Shown one piece after another: positions 7,860 through 16,197 of a stretch of 39,666 bases of DNA. The notes under the pieces were generated by a model, which searched no databases, had not been told where the DNA came from, and saw only the letters and a program-made list of their open reading frames with translations. The position numbers and the translations under genes were made by a program. Source of the stretch: Gammaproteobacteria bacterium (GTDB lineage: Bacteria > Pseudomonadota > Gammaproteobacteria > Pseudomonadales > Pseudohongiellaceae); NCBI GenBank assembly GCA_018698975.1, contig JABIPQ010000133.1, forward strand, positions 1 through 39,666, in the 5' to 3' direction. Position 1 is the stretch's first letter, and the number at the start of each line of letters is the position of its first letter.

Positions 7860-7894
7860 AATTTTTTCCCTCACCTTATTCTATTTATTACTGA

Positions 7895-8947
7895 CTATTG
7901 GGCTGGCTGGAAATCAAAGGAACCCCTGAGGGTGTTTTCCATTGCTCTGTAATTGCCTTCATGACAGGCGAACTCATAAAGATGTTCAGGCAGCGCATAG
8001 TTTGGATCATCACTAACCCAGGGCATGGCCATGGTCCAGGGCTGTGTCCACAGGGTGGGATCCTCAACAGTGACTTCATAGTTAAGCGTGTTGTCATCAA
8101 GGCGTCTGAATCTTTCCGTCACTTGCATATTATCCATAGGAAACTGCATGGGTGGTCCTGCACGCCCACCATCCATCCATTGCTTGGCGTAATTGCTGGA
8201 GGTGATTACCAGGGTATCGTCTTCCCAGTGCCCCCTGGAATCGCCATTCCAGAAGCGTACTTCTTCAGGAAGTGGCGCCCTGCCATCAAGAGGAATAATA
8301 CGGGCATCATGCATGCTCTCGTAAAATATAACGACGTGGTCCTGGGTTTGTAATATCTGAGTGCCGTGATTATAGGCCTGCCAGATACGTGGCATCGGCC
8401 TGGCAACACAGCGCTCGTAGGCCGGTAAATCAAACAAGGTGCGATAGGCCGTTTTGACAAAGGGCTCTTCGCCATATTGCCGCGCCGCCATATCAGCACT
8501 GTATGCATCAAGGATGGCCTGGCCATTTTCAGTCACAGCAGGCAGGCGCCCGTTTGCGGGATCAACAATCAATGAGGTACGCGACAACAGTTGACCGGTT
8601 TCGTTATCAGTCCAGATAGTGTCATAAGACGCTACATTTCCCGGCGTGTCGGTTTGTCCGCTGAGCAGCCTGCGCGCGTGAAAGTTTCCTTCCTGTTCTG
8701 CCAGCTCTTCAGGGGTGTACGTGGCTTTTTCACCCAGTGCCAATGGACGCTCAAGGGGGGTATTGGTGGCGAAGGTATACACACCCTGAAGATCAGGATG
8801 CCCCCACGCGGTCATGCCTTCCGCCTGGGTTGTTTGAGTTGCTGTTGCAGACACAGCAGTGTTTTGAGTTGGCGCTTCCTCGACCTGGCCGCATGCGGCG
8901 AGCAACAACAAGGAAGTTGTAACAAGAATATTGCGTTGATTATTCAT
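7895..8947 (-). CDS. Module 1 partner-family lipoprotein
   Basis: The 350-residue protein begins with a lipoprotein signal (LLLLAACGQ), so it should be anchored to a membrane through Cys19. The body belongs to an unnamed secreted family shared with four other proteins in this window. Shared blocks are WGHPDLQGVYTFATNTPLER near the mature N-terminus; ERCVARPMPRIW with a conserved cysteine; an aromatic run up to a DARIIPLDGR block; GHWEDDTLVITSSNYAKQW; VTERFRRLDDNTLNYEVTVE; and a C-terminal conserved cysteine in YEFACHEGNY. It starts within the last four bases of the gene at 8944 (ATGA overlap), so translation is coupled. No catalytic motif I can name is present. Confidence 0.8.
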   Translation of the reverse strand: MNNQRNILVTTSLLLLAACGQVEEAPTQNTAVSATATQTTQAEGMTAWGHPDLQGVYTFATNTPLERPLALGEKATYTPEELAEQEGNFHARRLLSGQTDTPGNVASYDTIWTDNETGQLLSRTSLIVDPANGRLPAVTENGQAILDAYSADMAARQYGEEPFVKTAYRTLFDLPAYERCVARPMPRIWQAYNHGTQILQTQDHVVIFYESMHDARIIPLDGRAPLPEEVRFWNGDSRGHWEDDTLVITSSNYAKQWMDGGRAGPPMQFPMDNMQVTERFRRLDDNTLNYEVTVEDPTLWTQPWTMAMPWVSDDPNYALPEHLYEFACHEGNYRAMENTLRGSFDFQPAQ

Positions 8948-9831
8948 TGGTTTTCTCCCGATTGGAGTATATGGTCATACATAAATGTTTCGGCAAATTC
9001 CACGCACTTGAATTCCATCAGCTGAGCATTGTCTTCAACACGCCGGTAAAGCGGCATCGATATTGTCCAAGGACGGGTAAACACTTCCGGGTCTTCAATG
9101 GTGGCTGTGTAGTTCACATGGTTCGGGCCAGCTGGCGTATAGCGCTCTGTGACAACCATGGACTCACTGTGAAAATTACCGGCGCGGTCGAACCAGGTCT
9201 GTGCAGTCTGGTCAGTCACTTCAACCACCAGGGTATCGCCTTCATAGTGGCCAATAGACCAACCCATCCAGGACAGAGCCGGGCTTATCGGTTCGGCGTT
9301 GGTATGCACGATGCGTGTAGCGTTGGCATATTCGTAAGCGATAAAAACCTGCTCAGCCGTCTGTACAATCTGAAAAGGAAACGGCATATAGGTCGCGCGC
9401 GGGACGCCTGGCATATAGCATTTTGCTTCACCGTCGCCGCTGCTTTCATTGATAGCACGTGTCACAGGCCGGGTTAAGCGACCGGCAAAGTTCTCCTGCT
9501 GCTTTTCCCGTGCCCAGTCCTGATAAGGGATCTCCCCGCCTTCTATAACACCAGGCCCGGCCGGCACTGCATGCAGAGCGCCCAGTAACTCGGGGAGCGC
9601 CGATGGCTGCGCGGCATGGGGACGAATATCCCAATTGGCGGTATTGAGGGTCTGGAAAATACCATTAAAGTCAGGTAGCTGTGTGCCCGGCAAGCGCGGC
9701 GCAACATACTCTCCGGTTTGCGCCTGCAGCGGCATTACCGCGAAGCTTGCGGCCAGTGCAAGCAATGAAAAGAGCAGTCCTGTTGCTTTAAATAGGCCGT
9801 TCCATAATCCACTGAAAAAGGTTTTATGCAT
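8944..9831 (-). CDS. Module 1 second partner-family secreted protein
   Basis: This 295-residue paralogue of the gene at 7895 has a cleavable signal peptide (LLFSLLALAASFAVMPLQAQ) instead of a lipobox. It keeps the shared blocks: DFNGIFQTLNTANWDI, a KCYMPGVPRATY cysteine motif, ATRIVHTNAEP, GHYEGDTLVVEVTDQT, MVVTERYTPAG, EDPEVFTRPWTISMPL and MEFKCVEFAETF. It is the first gene of module 1, with AGAGG about nine bases upstream of its ATG and a 12-base tandem repeat further upstream. It overlaps the next gene by four bases. Two partner-type proteins in one operon with one DUF6152-type protein is unusual here; the other modules have one of each. Confidence 0.8.
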   Translation of the reverse strand: MHKTFFSGLWNGLFKATGLLFSLLALAASFAVMPLQAQTGEYVAPRLPGTQLPDFNGIFQTLNTANWDIRPHAAQPSALPELLGALHAVPAGPGVIEGGEIPYQDWAREKQQENFAGRLTRPVTRAINESSGDGEAKCYMPGVPRATYMPFPFQIVQTAEQVFIAYEYANATRIVHTNAEPISPALSWMGWSIGHYEGDTLVVEVTDQTAQTWFDRAGNFHSESMVVTERYTPAGPNHVNYTATIEDPEVFTRPWTISMPLYRRVEDNAQLMEFKCVEFAETFMYDHILQSGENQ

Positions 9832-9857
9832 ACAACATTACCTCTGCGCTAATTAAC

Positions 9858-9887
9858 AACTATTCGTTTAACTATTCGTTTAACTAT
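9858..9887. repeat. 12-base tandem repeat, 2.5 copies
   Basis: AACTATTCGTTT occurs at 9858-9869 and 9870-9881, followed by AACTAT. It lies 27 bases upstream of the first ATG of module 1 and could be a regulator-binding site or a replication-slippage product. Confidence 0.7.
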
Positions 9888-9929
9888 CCTACCCTTAAAT
9901 AATCCCGATGCAAAACGTTAAAGTAAACA

Positions 9930-10002
9930 GGGGTCAGAACAACTTGATGCTGAGTCTCCTGTAAAACGACAAGTTCAGGTTGAATCAAGTTGATCTGACC
10001 CC
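9930..10002. repeat. Hairpin repeat family A, copy 5
   Basis: GGGGTCAGAACAACTTGAT pairs with ATCAAGTTGATCTGACCCC with one mismatch. The right end lies five bases from the stop codon of the aldolase-like gene. Confidence 0.85.
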
Positions 10003-10007
10003 GGCGC

Positions 10008-10889
10008 CTATTCCTGGCCTTCGATGGGCGCAACTCCACGGGGCTGTCCGGTATCGGCACTGCCTTCCAGTGTCAGGCGGACGCCGCTGCGGATCAGAGA
10101 AGTATCCGGCGGTCCCTGGAAAAAGCGATAGCCGACCCGCGTGTCTTTCCATGCGGAGGGACCCGCGGCGATTTTGCCGGCGGCCAGGGTGGTGTCTTTT
10201 ATGCGAGTGACCAGGGCTTCGTATTGGGGATTACCCTGGCGCAATCCGGTGAAACTGCCAAGGTCGGAACTGGCGGCGAACACCACATCCACCTGCTCAA
10301 GGGCAGCGACCTGGTCAACAATTTCCACACCCGCAGGATTCTCAATCAAGGCCACAATCATGATGTTGTCATTGGCGAGTTCGCGGTAATTACTGCCCCA
10401 GAGAGCGCCATACTGGCCATTGCCCTGGCTGCGTTTGCCAATGGGCGGATATTTGGCAAATCTAATGACGTTGCTGATTTTTGCAACAGTGTCGACCATG
10501 GGCACGATCACGCCAAGAGCGCCGATGTCGACGGCTTTCTGGATGTCACCCTCACTGTCAGTGGGCACGCGAATAAAAGGAATGGCAGGACCGGGACAGG
10601 CGCGGATCATGGTGGCGACTTCGGAATATGTCAGGGGGCTGTGCTGCATCTCTATCCAGAGAAAGTCGAAACCCGAGTCGGCCATGGCGCAGTAGATATT
10701 GATATCGGCGCTGGTGACCGTGCCACCGACCACCTGGCGACCTTCAGCCAGTTTTTGTTTTACGGTGTTGAATTGCTCTGCATCTGTTTCTTGGGCGAGA
10801 GTGATCTGCGGTTGGGCAAAAAGGATAAGAGCTGCCAGTGCCAGGGTAGTTTGGCAAAGTATGTGGTAAAGGTGTTTTAGCCTGATCAT
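10008..10889 (-). CDS. HpcH/HpaI aldolase-family protein with signal peptide
   Basis: The 293-residue protein matches the HpcH/HpaI (class II, metal-dependent) aldolase family, whose members cleave 2-keto-4-hydroxy acids to pyruvate or oxaloacetate plus an aldehyde. Recognisable pieces are WIEMQHSPLTYSEVATMI with the general-base histidine, PFIRVP with the substrate-binding arginine, a DIGALGVIVPMVDT strand, ALIENPAGVE with the metal-ligand glutamate, and ASSDLGSFTG with the metal-ligand aspartate. Unlike the cytoplasmic enzymes, it opens with a strong signal peptide (TTLALAALILFAQPQITLAQ), so the protein should be periplasmic. All catalytic positions I can place are retained, so it is likely active. 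It is monocistronic and flanked by family A hairpins on both sides. Confidence 0.88.
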   Translation of the reverse strand: MIRLKHLYHILCQTTLALAALILFAQPQITLAQETDAEQFNTVKQKLAEGRQVVGGTVTSADINIYCAMADSGFDFLWIEMQHSPLTYSEVATMIRACPGPAIPFIRVPTDSEGDIQKAVDIGALGVIVPMVDTVAKISNVIRFAKYPPIGKRSQGNGQYGALWGSNYRELANDNIMIVALIENPAGVEIVDQVAALEQVDVVFAASSDLGSFTGLRQGNPQYEALVTRIKDTTLAAGKIAAGPSAWKDTRVGYRFFQGPPDTSLIRSGVRLTLEGSADTGQPRGVAPIEGQE

Positions 10890-10935
10890 GGGTTTGTCCT
10901 GTTGGTGTTTGGGAATTTATTCTGCCGTGTAAATG

Positions 10936-11007
10936 GGGGTCAGAACAACTTAATTTTAAGTTTCATGTAAGACGACAAGTTCAGTGGAATCAAGTTGATC
11001 TGACCCC
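10936..11007. repeat. Hairpin repeat family A, copy 6
   Basis: GGGGTCAGAACAACTTAAT (10936-10954) pairs with ATCAAGTTGATCTGACCCC (10989-11007) with two mismatches. The loop TTCATGTAAGACGACAAGTT is nearly the same as the loop of the copy at 9930-10002, so loops are conserved as well as arms. Confidence 0.8.
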
Positions 11008-11163
11008 GGTGAGCTTCAACTGCTATCGGCGCCGATCTGTCCTTGTCCCTGCGCTAAAGACTGTCATCAACTACTGGCAGTTTCTCCTGCTGTTAAGCAT
11101 AATCAGAAGCAATCAATATAAAGAAAGACACAAGACCGGATTTTTATCCGCGGGGGAAACACC

Positions 11164-12327
11164 ATGGTCAACGCCAGACAACTTATTAACTGCATTTTCT
11201 GCCTGTCAGCACTGCTGCCGTTTTCGGATGTTTTTGCTGCCGAGGACAGTATTGTTCTTGAATCAGCTAATCACCGTATAAAAGTCACTACCGTGGTCGA
11301 TGGCCTGAATGCCCCATGGGCCATGGCGATGTTGCCTGATGGCGACATTCTGATTACTGAACAGGAAGGCAAATTGCGTTTGGTGCGCAATGGCCTGCTG
11401 CAGTATTTACCAATATCCGGAACGCCCGAGGCTGCCGGGAGTTTGCATAGCGGTTTGATGGACATTGCCTTGCATCCTGATTTTGAGAACAACCACCTGG
11501 TCTATATGAGTCATTCCAAGATCACTGATCAGGGCAGCACCCTGGCGGTGAGCCGGGCGCGACTGGATGATATGGCGCTGACCAATCTTGAAGAAATATT
11601 TGTGGCCAATGCCTGGGAGCCCAGACAGTTGAATTATGGGTCACGTATCGCCTTCGATGGTGACGGCTATATGTATATCACTATCGGTGACCGCGGGCCG
11701 GACGGCGAATCCAAAGTGCAGGACCTGGGTTTCCATCATGGTAAATCCGTGCGGCTGCACGATGACGGCTCTATCCCTGAGGACAATCCTTTTGTAAATG
11801 TGGAGGGCGCACTGCCGAGTATCTTTACCTATGGCCATCGTAATCAACAGGGACTGATGCACCATCCTGTGACCGGGGAAATGTGGGCCAGCGAACATGG
11901 GCCGCGCGGTGGCGATGAAGTGAATATTCTCAAAGCCGGTGCCAACTATGGCTGGCCACTGGTGTCTTTTGGGCGCACTTATCAGGATGACCTGATCACT
12001 AACGATCCGATGCTGGCAGGCACGGAACCGCCGCGTTGGTTCTGGGTACCCTCCATTGGTATTTCAGATCTTATTTATTATGACGGCGCTGCTTTTCCTG
12101 GCTGGCAAAACAAGATGATGGTGACCGGTATGAGCGGCAAGATGCTGCAGACCGTGGTATTGGAAGGTCGTGCTTCGGCGGCGAGGGAATCATTGCTAGT
12201 ACAACTGCTACTGCAATATCGTGATGTGGATACGGATGCTGATGGCAATATTTATCTGGTGGTGCGGCAGGATGCGAAGGCTAATGAGGCTACGGGTAAA
12301 TTATTGAAGTTGGAGCCTGCTGACTGA
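11164..12327 (+). CDS. PQQ-dependent sugar dehydrogenase, soluble Asd/GdhB type
   Basis: This 387-residue secreted beta-propeller belongs to the GSDH family, which oxidises aldose sugars to lactones in the periplasm with PQQ as cofactor. The signal peptide ends near DVFAA. Family signatures include VDGLNAPWAMAMLPDGDILI, SLHSGLMDIALHPDF with the catalytic-site histidine region, YGSRIAFDGDGYMYITIGDR, FTYGHRNQQGLMHHPVTGEM, ASEHGPRGGDEVN and GANYGWPLVSFG. Length agrees with the E. coli YliI-type group. A purine-rich GCGGGGGAAA lies about five bases before the ATG. No PQQ synthesis genes are in the window. It is a single gene, divergent from the aldolase-like gene. Substrate range cannot be read from sequence. 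Confidence 0.9.
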   Translation: MVNARQLINCIFCLSALLPFSDVFAAEDSIVLESANHRIKVTTVVDGLNAPWAMAMLPDGDILITEQEGKLRLVRNGLLQYLPISGTPEAAGSLHSGLMDIALHPDFENNHLVYMSHSKITDQGSTLAVSRARLDDMALTNLEEIFVANAWEPRQLNYGSRIAFDGDGYMYITIGDRGPDGESKVQDLGFHHGKSVRLHDDGSIPEDNPFVNVEGALPSIFTYGHRNQQGLMHHPVTGEMWASEHGPRGGDEVNILKAGANYGWPLVSFGRTYQDDLITNDPMLAGTEPPRWFWVPSIGISDLIYYDGAAFPGWQNKMMVTGMSGKMLQTVVLEGRASAARESLLVQLLLQYRDVDTDADGNIYLVVRQDAKANEATGKLLKLEPAD

Positions 12328-12333
12328 ATTCCT

Positions 12334-12554
12334 GGTGATGTCCTGCGGACACCTTTGCGGACATCGCTGCGCTCTTCCGGCCTACGTACTTTTCAGCCTG
12401 CGGTCGGATTTGGGTATTCGGGTGTCCTGCGGACACCTTGGCGGATGACGCTGCGCTTTTCCGCCCTACGTGTTGCGTTTTTCGCTTTTGGCTTTGAATT
12501 CATTCGGGGTAGAAACCCTTCCTACAATTCATTCGCGGTTGAAACCGCTCCTAC
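12334..12554. repeat. Dense repeat cluster (families B, C and D)
   Basis: The space between the convergent dehydrogenase and ThuA-like genes holds only repeats. Family D (GTGTCCTGCGGACACC palindrome) lies near 12334-12352 and at 12416-12436. Family B lies at 12357-12386 and 12440-12470. Two family C hairpins lie at 12501-12525 (CATTCGGGGTAGAAACCCTT...) and 12530-12554 (CATTCGCGGTTGAAACCGCT...). The last ends five bases from the ThuA-like stop codon. Confidence 0.75.
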
Positions 12555-12559
12555 CAACT

Positions 12560-13408
12560 TTATTCGGCCATCTCTGGCGGGATTGGTAATGTTACCTCTC
12601 CGGTTGCCGCCCATTCGGCGCCTCTTGTGAAGGTGGTGACGAAGGTGGGATGGGCAACATCTACTTCGTCATGTCCAAGGGTGGTAGCAAACACGCGCCC
12701 CTCTCCGTAATTCACCGTCCATAGAATTGGCTGGGTGATGCCAGCGCCCGGGATGGGTTGGCGTGGGTTGTCACCGTAGAGCGAGTGATCATCGTAGGCG
12801 GTGGCCAATACATGGAAGTTGTCTGCCGGCTGAAAAATCAGATTGGCATAGAGCTCGTCATTTTCCATTCGCAACGGGGTTTTCAGACCACGGGTGATAG
12901 GATGTTCGCTGTCAATAATATCCACGTCAAAATCATGTTGGGCACTGTGATGGCCGCGCCCGTCACGCCAGTTGCCGCCACTTATTTTTTCGTATTCGTC
13001 CCAATGATAGAAAGCGCCCATGGACAGGTGGTACATCACCACCCCTTTGCCACTGCTGATGAAATCTTCAACGGCTTGTTCGGTTTCCTCACCCCAGCGC
13101 AGGTTTTCAGCCTGGCGGCGGTCGTAGTAATTCAACACCAGCAAATCATATTCGGCCAGGGTGCGATCGGTGGCACCGCGGAATTCTTCGGAGACGCGCA
13201 CTTCGAACAGGCCCGTATCTTCCAGCACTTTTCGTAGTACGGGGGTGGTGTCTGGCCAGTAGTGGACGTGTCTGCCTGTGACTATTAATACCTGAATTTT
13301 GTCCGGATCAGCGGCGGGATAGGGTTGGGCCTGGACTGGTAAAGAGGCTAACAAGGGTAGGCACAGGATTGTTAGCAGGGTCAGGATTCTTGTTATTTGC
13401 TTGGTCAT
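12560..13408 (-). CDS. ThuA-like domain protein, secreted
   Basis: The 282-residue protein matches the ThuA (trehalose utilisation) family, which has a class I glutamine amidotransferase-like fold without a proven common reaction. ThuA proteins take part in disaccharide use, often near sugar oxidoreductases. The N-terminus is a Sec signal (LTLLTILCLPLLASLPVQAQ). The family blocks are KIQVLIVTGRHVHYW, YDLLVLNYYD, GKGVVMYHLSMGAFYHW, GHHSAQHDFDVDI, EHPITRG, ENDELYANL, and ILWTVNYGEGRVFATTLGHD near the end. It converges with the PQQ-type sugar dehydrogenase across a repeat cluster, which hints at, but does not prove, a shared sugar-oxidation theme. Confidence 0.88.
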   Translation of the reverse strand: MTKQITRILTLLTILCLPLLASLPVQAQPYPAADPDKIQVLIVTGRHVHYWPDTTPVLRKVLEDTGLFEVRVSEEFRGATDRTLAEYDLLVLNYYDRRQAENLRWGEETEQAVEDFISSGKGVVMYHLSMGAFYHWDEYEKISGGNWRDGRGHHSAQHDFDVDIIDSEHPITRGLKTPLRMENDELYANLIFQPADNFHVLATAYDDHSLYGDNPRQPIPGAGITQPILWTVNYGEGRVFATTLGHDEVDVAHPTFVTTFTRGAEWAATGEVTLPIPPEMAE

Positions 13409-13440
13409 GAGTGGTTCCTTGTTCGGGTGTTCGCTTTGAA

Positions 13441-13554
13441 TTCTTTCGCGGTTGAAACCGCTCCTACCTGTCGGGTCTCGCTGCGCTTATCCGACCTACG
13501 CGCTTAATAATATACCTGAATTCAAACTAATTTAATTGGGGTCTGACCCCAATT
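13441..13554. repeat. Repeat cluster (families C, B and A palindrome)
   Basis: Family C lies at 13441-13467 (TTCGCGGTTGAAACCGCTCC). Family B lies directly after it at 13470-13500. A 21-base perfect palindrome of family A type (AATTGGGGTC-T-GACCCCAATT) lies at 13534-13554. They fill the start of the 309-base gap before the antitoxin gene; the remainder holds the toxin remnant. Confidence 0.75.
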
Positions 13555-13638
13555 TATACGCAACCTATCCTAGACTGAAGCGGGTTATCTCAACGGAAAG
13601 AGACTACGGCATTACCGTATGGGGCAAGATCTGAAACC

Positions 13639-13758
13639 TGGCGGTTAACCCTGAATGCCAAAAGTGCTAAAGAAGACGTTCCAGCAAAGGAATTGAAAAC
13701 AATGAGGGAGGCAATCTATGAATGGGAAAATGAGCCCCGCAGGGCAGGAGCTGCTTGA
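13639..13758 (+). pseudogene. Remnant of a RelE/HigB-type toxin (C-terminus only)
   Basis: One plus-strand frame reads WRLTLNAKSAKEDVPAKELK and then TMREAIYEWENE before a TGA at 13756-13758. This fits the C-terminal strand and helix of RelE/HigB-type ribonuclease toxins, where a hydrophobic strand runs into a KNE/KSE-like turn and an L-P/S-x-x-E-L-K helix. The frame is open only back to a TGA at 13576, and the sequence there no longer looks like a toxin, so the N-terminal two thirds are gone. The remnant overlaps the start of the antitoxin gene by 41 bases, the usual layout for this type of pair. The identification rests on motif resemblance only. Confidence 0.55.
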
Positions 13759-13999
13759 TGATATCCGTGCGATCAAGGCCGGTGCCCCCCATAGTAGATA
13801 TTCACCGGAGCAGTTACTGGTGTTAGTTGTTCGAAAGGATCTGAAAAAGTCTCAAGTGGAATTTGCCAAATTGCTTGGCGTACCTGTGGGTACGATTCGG
13901 GATTGGGAGCAAGGCAGGAAGCAACCTGGCAGTGCTGCCATTACGCTTCTTAAAGTCGTTGAAAAACATCCCGATATTCTTGAAGAGATTGCTGCCTAG
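13718..13999 (+). CDS. XRE/HigA-type helix-turn-helix antitoxin, orphan
   Basis: The 93-residue protein carries a helix-turn-helix of the XRE family: KKSQVEFAKLLGVPVGTIRD followed by WEQGRKQP, the signature of HigA/NadS-type antitoxins and small phage-like repressors. A helical N-terminal part (GQELLDDIRAIKAG) and a short C-terminal helix (LKVVEKHPDILEEI) complete the family length. The ATG at 13718 follows GAGGGAGGC within six to ten bases. Its partner toxin appears reduced to a fragment immediately upstream, so the protein is probably a surviving orphan antitoxin that could still repress its promoter or serve as an anti-addiction copy. Repeats flank it on both sides. Confidence 0.88.
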   Translation: MNGKMSPAGQELLDDIRAIKAGAPHSRYSPEQLLVLVVRKDLKKSQVEFAKLLGVPVGTIRDWEQGRKQPGSAAITLLKVVEKHPDILEEIAA

Positions 14000-14037
14000 A
14001 ATCGAGGATTAATGCGGCCAGGGTAATTTGATTATTG

Positions 14038-14152
14038 CCGGACATCGCTACGCTCTTCCGGCCTACGCTCAGTTCCAACCTGCAGTCTGATTTGGGCATT
14101 CGGGTGTCCTGCGGACACCCTGGCGGATGACGCTGCGCTTTTCCGTCCTGCG
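14038..14152. repeat. Repeat cluster (two family B copies and one family D)
   Basis: Family B at 14038-14067 (CCGGACATCGCTACGCTCTT-CCGGCCTACG) and 14122-14152 flank a family D palindrome (GGTGTCCTGCGGACACC) near 14103-14119. The arrangement B-D-B, with the same intervening TCGGGTGTCCTGCGGACACC, matches the cluster at 12357-12470, so the whole unit has been copied. Confidence 0.75.
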
Positions 14153-14167
14153 GTTAATATCCTTGGT

Positions 14168-16171
14168 TTACTGTCTTGGTCCGTAATGCGGTGCTGGCTG
14201 ACTTGATTCGTAAGCGCCCAGGTCTGGTGCGCTGCCGGTATAGTTGCTGTTGATGCCGGGTATTAGTGTGCCGGCATCTATGGCTACTGCGCCTTCGCGC
14301 AGGCGGAAATCGAAATCGTTTGCCTGGTAGACGGTGCGGGGATCTTCTCCCGGCATACTCACCTTACGGAAAATATCAAAATCTACCAGGATGCTGTTGC
14401 CGTCCTGGCCACTCATTTCCTGGTAGCTGGACAAGGTGCTTGCGCGTCTTACTTCCCGCTCGCCGGCTTCCAGCTGCGATTGTTGACGGGTGCCAAGGGG
14501 CGCGCGGGTTCTGGCATCGCCGGCGGCGCCGGGGAAATTAGACACTACATCAAACGGAGGCGTGCTCCATTCAAAAGCATAATCTCCGCCGCGATTGGGA
14601 CGAAAGCCGTTGTAGTCGGAACTGGAATAATTGGTGTTGCTTTCCACAGCAAATATTTCCGGGCTGCCACTTTGTCCCAGCACCAGATTATTGCGGTAAT
14701 GCACATTGGAGGCGGCCAGCAACATGGGTTTGATCGGTGCTATTAAAGTATTGTGCCAGACCAGTATGCCGGCCGAAGATGCAGTGAATTTCACCGCCCC
14801 GCCTTCGGGGGCATGGTAGACAATGTTACGAATGAAGTAAGCCGGGCCGCCAAACATGGGCTGCACGCTCAAGGCGCGGTGGCCATGATTAAAGCAGCGA
14901 TTGTTGAAGATGCGAATATTGTGCGCGCCACCGTCAGCTTCAATGCAGTTGTCTTCCACCAGAGAAATGTCATTGTTATAAAAGTCGATGGAGACCGGCA
15001 GGCGTTCACGAATCGGATCAGGGGTGCCGTCGGGATTGCCATAGGTCGCCACATCAATGCCATCATGGAAATTTTTAATACTGTTATAGGCCACCACGTG
15101 CCCGGCACCGTAAACCTTGACCGCGTATTCCGAGACCAGAGGCGGACGCCCTTCACTGTTGTAGTCTGCCCAGGCGGCACCGGTAAAACCGCGCAACTCA
15201 CTGCCATCAAAGCGGCCAACAAAAACGTTGTCGGCAATGTAAAAGTTTTTTGATCCTGACCAATCGGTATAAATACCGCGACCGATATCTTCGAAGCGGG
15301 AATTCTTGATGGTCAGTCCACTGGAGCCGGTGATGTTTTTCAGCCCGGCCTGAAAGACCAGTTCGGCATTACGAAAAGTAATGCCTTCAAAATAATGATG
15401 ATCAGCCGCCATGATATTGAACAGGTTATAGCCTCCATCACCATCAAAAATGACTTCGCCATCGCCGGCGGCCTTGATCACAATTGGTCGCTCGGCAGTG
15501 CCCTTCGCCGTCAGAAAGTAGGTGCCACTTGAGATGGTGCCCAGACCACCCTGGTAGCTGTAACGGTTGTCTTTATAGAGTCCCGCGTGCACCAGCACGG
15601 TATCGCCGGGCTGCACTCGGGGCGGGTAGGTATTGAAATTATCGGAGCCGGAGTAGCCGGTGTAATAGGCGCCCAGCAAACCGGTAAAGGCGGGCTCCAG
15701 CATCTCTCCCTCGTAACCCGGCGGATAGGCATGGTAGACATTACCCCCTGCTGCCGGCATGGGCTCGGCGCGTGTGGTGACTGAGACCAGACGTTCGGTC
15801 TGACCACTGATGCCATCGGGGTCGCTCATGGTCAGGCGCGCGACATAGCGGGTATCAGCTTGTAAATCAAACACGCTGCCGGCAAACATGGCAGGTGTCA
15901 CATACTGCAGGGCGTTTTCATTAATTCGCTCATTGCCAATGCGCAGTAAGGGTGGTCCTTGCTGCCACTCCACGGTGCCGGCTTGTCGATATTCCACGCT
16001 AACGGAAGCATTGCGATTGTCATCTCCGTCGATAAGCCATTCAAAACCAAGAGAGAGCAAGGTAGGAGGCTCAATAATAAACTCGCCCGCTACCGTGGAT
16101 TCGGCAGCAAAAGTCATTGAGGAGGATATCAACAAGCCCCCTAATAATGTCTGAATGATTTTTTGCTTCAT
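14168..16171 (-). CDS. Secreted right-handed beta-helix protein with N-terminal FnIII-like domain
   Basis: This 667-residue exported protein starts with a Sec signal (IIQTLLGGLLISSSMTFAA). Residues of about 30-130 look like a fibronectin III-type beta sandwich (FEWLIDGDDNRNASVSVEY through DTRYVARLTM). The rest is a parallel beta-helix with repeating short strands and Asn ladders, for example HYFEGITFRNAELVFQAGLK, GLTIKNSRFEDIGRGIYTD, NFYIADNVFVGR, HNIRIFNNRCFNHGHRALSV and VHYRNNLVLGQSG. Such helices occur in polysaccharide lyases (PL6/chondroitinase B type) and in non-catalytic surface proteins; I see no decisive catalytic set. The ATG at 16171 was chosen for the AGGAGA upstream and the signal peptide. 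The neighbouring sugar genes suggest polysaccharide handling. Confidence 0.82.
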   Translation of the reverse strand: MKQKIIQTLLGGLLISSSMTFAAESTVAGEFIIEPPTLLSLGFEWLIDGDDNRNASVSVEYRQAGTVEWQQGPPLLRIGNERINENALQYVTPAMFAGSVFDLQADTRYVARLTMSDPDGISGQTERLVSVTTRAEPMPAAGGNVYHAYPPGYEGEMLEPAFTGLLGAYYTGYSGSDNFNTYPPRVQPGDTVLVHAGLYKDNRYSYQGGLGTISSGTYFLTAKGTAERPIVIKAAGDGEVIFDGDGGYNLFNIMAADHHYFEGITFRNAELVFQAGLKNITGSSGLTIKNSRFEDIGRGIYTDWSGSKNFYIADNVFVGRFDGSELRGFTGAAWADYNSEGRPPLVSEYAVKVYGAGHVVAYNSIKNFHDGIDVATYGNPDGTPDPIRERLPVSIDFYNNDISLVEDNCIEADGGAHNIRIFNNRCFNHGHRALSVQPMFGGPAYFIRNIVYHAPEGGAVKFTASSAGILVWHNTLIAPIKPMLLAASNVHYRNNLVLGQSGSPEIFAVESNTNYSSSDYNGFRPNRGGDYAFEWSTPPFDVVSNFPGAAGDARTRAPLGTRQQSQLEAGEREVRRASTLSSYQEMSGQDGNSILVDFDIFRKVSMPGEDPRTVYQANDFDFRLREGAVAIDAGTLIPGINSNYTGSAPDLGAYESSQPAPHYGPRQ

Positions 16172-16197
16172 GGTTTTGTTCTCCTGCTTCTTAAAAA

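Noticed and set aside
14480-15253. Plus-strand open frames opposite the beta-helix gene
   Set aside because: They mirror the Asn/Gly-rich repeats of the true gene and have no independent support.
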